17,344 nucleotides of DNA from Nitrospirae bacterium GWC2_56_14 (lineage in GTDB: Bacteria; Nitrospirota; UBA9217): assembly GCA_001803705.1 (NCBI GenBank), contig MHDY01000158.1, forward strand, positions 1 through 17,344. The letters run 5' to 3'. Under the pieces are notes generated by a model that saw nothing but the letters and a program-made list of their open reading frames with translations, was not told the origin of the DNA and did not search any database. The position numbers and the translations under genes were made by a program. Below are positions 14,179 through 17,344 of the stretch, in pieces (the stretch's first letter is position 1; the number at the start of each line of letters is the position of its first letter).

Positions 14179-16278
14179 TTAGGTGGACTGTGATTTTTCC
14201 TTGTCCCGTATTGCTTCTTTGCGGGACAGCCGTATCTTGCCCTGCCGGTCTATCTCAAGGACCTTAACGAGGATCTCGTCGCCTTCCTTAAGCGCGTCAG
14301 TTACCTTCTCGAGTCGTTGTTCCGATATCTGCGAGATGTGCAGCAGGCCGTCGGTGCCGGGGAAGATCTCGACAAATGCGCCGAAATCCATGATCTTTCG
14401 AACCTTGCCCATGTAGAGCTTGCCGACCTCGGCGTCCTGGCAAATGCCTCGGATGATCTCCTTGGCTTTATTGGCAGCGGCCTCATCCGACGATGCGATA
14501 TTGATCGTGCCGTTGTCCTCAATGTCGATCTTGGCGCCGGTCTGCTCCACAATGCTGCGGATCACCTTGCCGCCGCTCCCGATAACATCCTTGATCTTGT
14601 CGGGATTGATCTGCATAGTGATGATCCGCGGTGCAAAGGGATTCAGGTTCTTTCTCGACTCGGCCAGCGTCTCAAGCATTTTACCGAGAATATGCAGCCT
14701 TCCCTCTCGTGCCTGGTCCAGCGCTGTTCGCATGGTCTCGATGGTAATGCCCTCGATCTTCATGTCCATCTGAAGTGCCGTGATACCCTTGCTCGTACCC
14801 GTAACCTTGAAATCCATGTCGCCCAGATGGTCCTCAAGGCCAAGGATATCGGACAGGATGATCACCTTGTCGCCTTCCTTGATGAGGCCCATGGCAATGC
14901 CGGCCACCGGGGCTTTGATCGGAACGCCGGCGTCCATCAGTGCCAATGTGCCGCCGCAGACCGTAGCCATCGACGAGGAACCGTTGGATTCAAGGATGTC
15001 CGACACGAGCCGTATGGTGTACGGAAATTCCTGTTTCGTAGGCAGCATGGGCTTCAGTGCCCGTTCTGCCAGGGCACCGTGTCCCACTTCCCTCCTGCCG
15101 GGTCCGCGAAGGGGTTTCGTCTCCCCCACGCTGAAAGGCGGGAAATTATAGTGGAGCATGAAGGTCTTGTAGTACTCGCCTTCCAATGAATCGATGCGCT
15201 GTTCGTCCTCGGACGTTCCGAGGGTCGTCACGACCAGTGCCTGCGTTTCACCGCGGGTAAAGAGCGCGGAGCCGTGCGTTCTCGGCAGCATTCCGACGAC
15301 CGAGCTGATGGGCCTGATCTCGGTAGGTTTGCGTCCGTCTGCACGGGTGTTCTTGTCCAGGATGATCTTGCGGACCGCGTCCTTTTCGATATCATGAAAG
15401 ATCTTTGATATCTGGAGGCTGCGGGTCGGATCTTCGTTCTTGAGCTGTAGTTTGATATCGTCAAGCACGGCATCGAGTGTTTTCTGGCGCTCCATTTTGT
15501 CCGGGATGATGATCGATGTGCGCATCCGCTCCATCGCCAGCGTGGACACCTGGGCTGCCAGATCCTTGTCGACCTCAATGGTCTTGACGGACCGTTTGGC
15601 CTTCCCGACCTTCTTCGCAAGATCGTTCTGGAGCGCTACGATCTTTTTGATCTCGCGATGGGCGGTCTCAAGCGCTTCCAGCATCTGATCTTCCGTCAGT
15701 TCCTTCGCCCCGCCCTCGACCATCATGATGGCATCTGCCGTGCCTGCAACCACGAGATTCAGCGCGGACAGCTCGATGTCCTTGTGTCCCGGGTTTATGA
15801 CGAACTTTCCTTCAATAAGGCCGACGCGAACGGCGCCGACCGGGCCGGCGAACGGCACATCGGAAATAGCAAGTGCCGCAGACGACGCTATCATTGCCAT
15901 GAGATCCGTGGAGCTTTCATCTCCCATGGAGAGGACCGATGCAATGACTTGCGTATCAAAGAAATATCCGTCAGGGAACAATGGCCTGATGGGGCGGTCG
16001 ATAAGGCGAGAGGTGAGGATTTCTTTCTCGCTCTGACGCCCTTCACGCTTGAAGAACCCGCCGGGGATCTTCCCCGCAGAGTATGCCTTTTCCTGGTAGT
16101 CAACGGTCAGAGGTAAAAAATCCACGTTCTGACGCTCCACCTTGGAAGCAACAGCGGTCGAGAGCACCACCGAATCACCGTAACGGGCAACGATAGAACC
16201 GTTTGCCTGCTTTGCCATCAAGCCCGTTTCGAGTATGAGCTTTTTGCCGCCTATTTCAATTTCAACTGTTGTTACCAT
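14179..16278 (-). CDS. pnp: Polyribonucleotide nucleotidyltransferase (PNPase)
   Basis: PNPase degrades RNA 3' to 5' with phosphate, releasing nucleoside diphosphates. The 699-residue protein has two RNase PH-like domains (about 10-215 and 312-540) flanking a helical linker, a KH domain (about 552-612, GSGG at 567-570) and an S1 domain (about 618-686). In the second catalytic core Asp483, Asp489 and Lys491 (EDHLGDMDFK) match E. coli Asp486, Asp492 and Lys494; FFKREGRQSEKEILTSRLIDRP (76-97 region) is the family signature in the first. The ATG at 16278 has GAGG closely upstream. It follows rpsO by 31 bp, the widely conserved arrangement, and a terminator ends the unit. Confidence 0.98.
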   Translation of the reverse strand: MVTTVEIEIGGKKLILETGLMAKQANGSIVARYGDSVVLSTAVASKVERQNVDFLPLTVDYQEKAYSAGKIPGGFFKREGRQSEKEILTSRLIDRPIRPLFPDGYFFDTQVIASVLSMGDESSTDLMAMIASSAALAISDVPFAGPVGAVRVGLIEGKFVINPGHKDIELSALNLVVAGTADAIMMVEGGAKELTEDQMLEALETAHREIKKIVALQNDLAKKVGKAKRSVKTIEVDKDLAAQVSTLAMERMRTSIIIPDKMERQKTLDAVLDDIKLQLKNEDPTRSLQISKIFHDIEKDAVRKIILDKNTRADGRKPTEIRPISSVVGMLPRTHGSALFTRGETQALVVTTLGTSEDEQRIDSLEGEYYKTFMLHYNFPPFSVGETKPLRGPGRREVGHGALAERALKPMLPTKQEFPYTIRLVSDILESNGSSSMATVCGGTLALMDAGVPIKAPVAGIAMGLIKEGDKVIILSDILGLEDHLGDMDFKVTGTSKGITALQMDMKIEGITIETMRTALDQAREGRLHILGKMLETLAESRKNLNPFAPRIITMQINPDKIKDVIGSGGKVIRSIVEQTGAKIDIEDNGTINIASSDEAAANKAKEIIRGICQDAEVGKLYMGKVRKIMDFGAFVEIFPGTDGLLHISQISEQRLEKVTDALKEGDEILVKVLEIDRQGKIRLSRKEAIRDKEKSQST

Positions 16279-16309
16279 GAAACCTCGCTCTTCGTTAGAT
16301 GCGTTCGAT

Positions 16310-16573
16310 TTACTTCCGAATGCCTAACTGTTCGATGACCTGACGATACTTGTCCAGATCGTTCTGTTTGAGATAATCCAAGTGACGACGCCGCTGGCCG
16401 ACCATCTTCAGGAGACCTCTCCGTGAATGATGATCATGCTTATGCGCCTGCAGATGCTCCGTCAGATGCGTAATGCGTCCGCTCAGAAGCGCGATCTGCA
16501 CTTCCGGTGAACCTGTATCTGATGGATGCCTGCGATACGTATTGATCAGACCTGTTTTCTGTTCCTTATCCAT
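16310..16573 (-). CDS. rpsO: 30S ribosomal protein S15
   Basis: The 87-residue protein matches S15, which binds 16S rRNA helices 20-22 early in small-subunit assembly. The characteristic HPSDTGSPEVQIALLSGRI (16-34), HDHHSRRGLLKMVGQRRRHLDYL (46-68 region) and C-terminal LGIRK are all present. The ATG at 16573 is preceded by AAGGAGG (16583-16589) with a 9-base spacer. It lies between truB and pnp as in most bacteria. In other species S15 represses its own translation by binding its mRNA leader; the leader predicted here is short (about 34 bases) and shows no obvious pseudoknot. Confidence 0.97.
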   Translation of the reverse strand: MDKEQKTGLINTYRRHPSDTGSPEVQIALLSGRITHLTEHLQAHKHDHHSRRGLLKMVGQRRRHLDYLKQNDLDKYRQVIEQLGIRK

Positions 16574-16613
16574 TCAACCGTCCCTCCTTTCTCAAAGCAT
16601 TCTAAAGCGTGCT

Positions 16614-16642
16614 AAAATATCATATTTTCAGGATGTTGTAAA
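16614..16642 (-). promoter_or_regulatory. Promoter for rpsO-pnp
   Basis: On the minus strand TTTACA (16637-16642) and TATTTT (16614-16619) are separated by 17 bases in the 88-bp truB-rpsO gap. Transcription would start near 16607, about 34 bases before the rpsO ATG. The surrounding AT-rich sequence contrasts with the flanking genes. It is consistent with the separate rpsO promoter known in E. coli. Confidence 0.55.
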
Positions 16643-16661
16643 GTGTTTTATTCATGCCCGG

Positions 16662-17344
16662 TCAAGAAAAGACCAACTCCGGCCGGATGTCGCCCCGGAC
16701 CTGTTTCCCCAGCGCCAGGAGCTTTCCCGAGGAGTCATGTATTCTCAGCATCGGGGAGCCCGTAATTGAGGCCTCGCCCAGCCAGGGAACGCTATTCCCG
16801 TGCAGGATCCTTCCTGCCTCAAGCTCATTAAGGGCAATGGAAGGCATGTCTGCAAGCGCTTCATCCATCGAGACCAGGGCCTGGTCGAGAGTATTGTCGG
16901 CAACGAGAGCTGCAAGACGGTCAAGCGTCACCGCGTGGTCGATGGTAAAACGGCCTGATCGGGTCCGTACTAACTTCGTGAGGTGCGCCCCGGCCTGAAG
17001 GACCTCTCCCAGGTCCGCACAGAGCGTCCTGATGTAAACACCCTTGGAGCAGCGCACGGCAAGGCTCAGGAAGGGGTCATCGAAAGCCTGTAATTCGATG
17101 GAGGATATCGTGACCGCCCGTGGTTTGAGGGGCTCTGCCTTCCCCTGCCGGGCAAGTTTGTAAGATGGAACACCTGCGACCTTTAAAGCAGAGTAGGCTG
17201 GCGGCTGCTGCATGATCGCTCCGGTAAAACCTTCCAGCGCCTTAAGCACCTGTGCCCGGTCGGGCGGGATATAGGTCCGCGTCTCAAGAACACGGCCTTC
17301 AGCATCAAGCGTGTCCGTGGTCTGGCCCAGGCGCATGACCGCTT
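16662..17344 (-). CDS. truB: tRNA pseudouridine(55) synthase TruB, 5' end outside window
   Basis: TruB converts uridine 55 of the tRNA T-loop to pseudouridine. The visible 227 codons cover most of the catalytic domain and the C-terminal PUA-like domain, ending with the stop at 16662. Family features include LGQTTDTLDAEG, the QQPPAYSALKVAGVPSY segment, and the SKGVYIRTLCADLG and GAHLTKLVRTRSG blocks. The frame is open to the window edge, and the internal ATG at 17336 is not the true start because the family sequence continues upstream; the catalytic Asp (E. coli Asp48) lies beyond the window. It is followed by rpsO and pnp, the common order. Confidence 0.96.
   Translation of the reverse strand, partial: AVMRLGQTTDTLDAEGRVLETRTYIPPDRAQVLKALEGFTGAIMQQPPAYSALKVAGVPSYKLARQGKAEPLKPRAVTISSIELQAFDDPFLSLAVRCSKGVYIRTLCADLGEVLQAGAHLTKLVRTRSGRFTIDHAVTLDRLAALVADNTLDQALVSMDEALADMPSIALNELEAGRILHGNSVPWLGEASITGSPMLRIHDSSGKLLALGKQVRGDIRPELVFS

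Noticed and set aside
14317..15189. Plus-strand open frame of 290 codons opposite pnp
   Set aside because: It is the reverse of the conserved PNPase second core and KH region; no recognisable product.
1..17344. Search for a mobile element, CRISPR array, toxin-antitoxin or defence system
   Set aside because: No transposase, integrase, repeat array, terminal inverted repeats, tRNA or small paired genes were seen; apart from the two genes at 11573-14021 the content is housekeeping.

Overview
The window holds core chromosomal genes of a Gram-negative (diderm) bacterium of moderately high GC. The cell makes lipid A: lpxD, fabZ, lpxA and lpxI sit together, and BamA and a Skp/OmpH chaperone are present for outer-membrane assembly. 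LpxI instead of LpxH, a ClpC-type unfoldase, a short ArgA-like acetyltransferase and a Gfo/Idh/MocA dehydrogenase coupled to lpxI suggest a Desulfobacterota/Geobacter-like or Nitrospirota-like lineage rather than Enterobacteria. That placement is inferred from gene content and is not firm.

Layout, all on the minus strand except clpC. From 8803 down to 1: a GNAT acetyltransferase, hemW, then an envelope operon behind a good sigma-70-type promoter (7089-7117). The operon order is bamA, skp/ompH, lpxD, fabZ, lpxA, lpxI and a Gfo/Idh/MocA oxidoreductase that runs off the left edge. Gaps in this run are short (3-80 bp), and lpxI and the oxidoreductase overlap as ATGA. Together these genes make the UDP-linked acylglucosamine precursors of lipid A (LpxA, LpxD, LpxI), balance the hydroxyacyl-ACP pool (FabZ), and export and fold outer-membrane proteins (Skp, BamA).

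From 9010 to 11529 on the plus strand lies clpC with its own promoter, divergent from the GNAT gene. Convergent to clpC are two less familiar minus-strand genes: a secreted TIM-barrel protein resembling the C-terminal domain of PgaB (11573-12712) and a divergent FAD-dependent, phytoene-desaturase-like oxidoreductase (12795-14021). Both appear to use TTG starts behind purine-rich ribosome binding sites. At the right end is the RNA-metabolism cluster truB (partial), rpsO, pnp, with a promoter before rpsO and a rho-independent terminator after pnp.

No tRNA, rRNA, CRISPR array, insertion sequence or phage gene was seen, and no intergenic gap exceeds 300 bp. I do not see a convincing undescribed multi-gene system. 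The points most worth a second look are the GnnA-like dehydrogenase in the lipid A operon, the TIM-barrel/FAD-oxidoreductase pair, the short leaders predicted for several genes, and small hairpins between genes.
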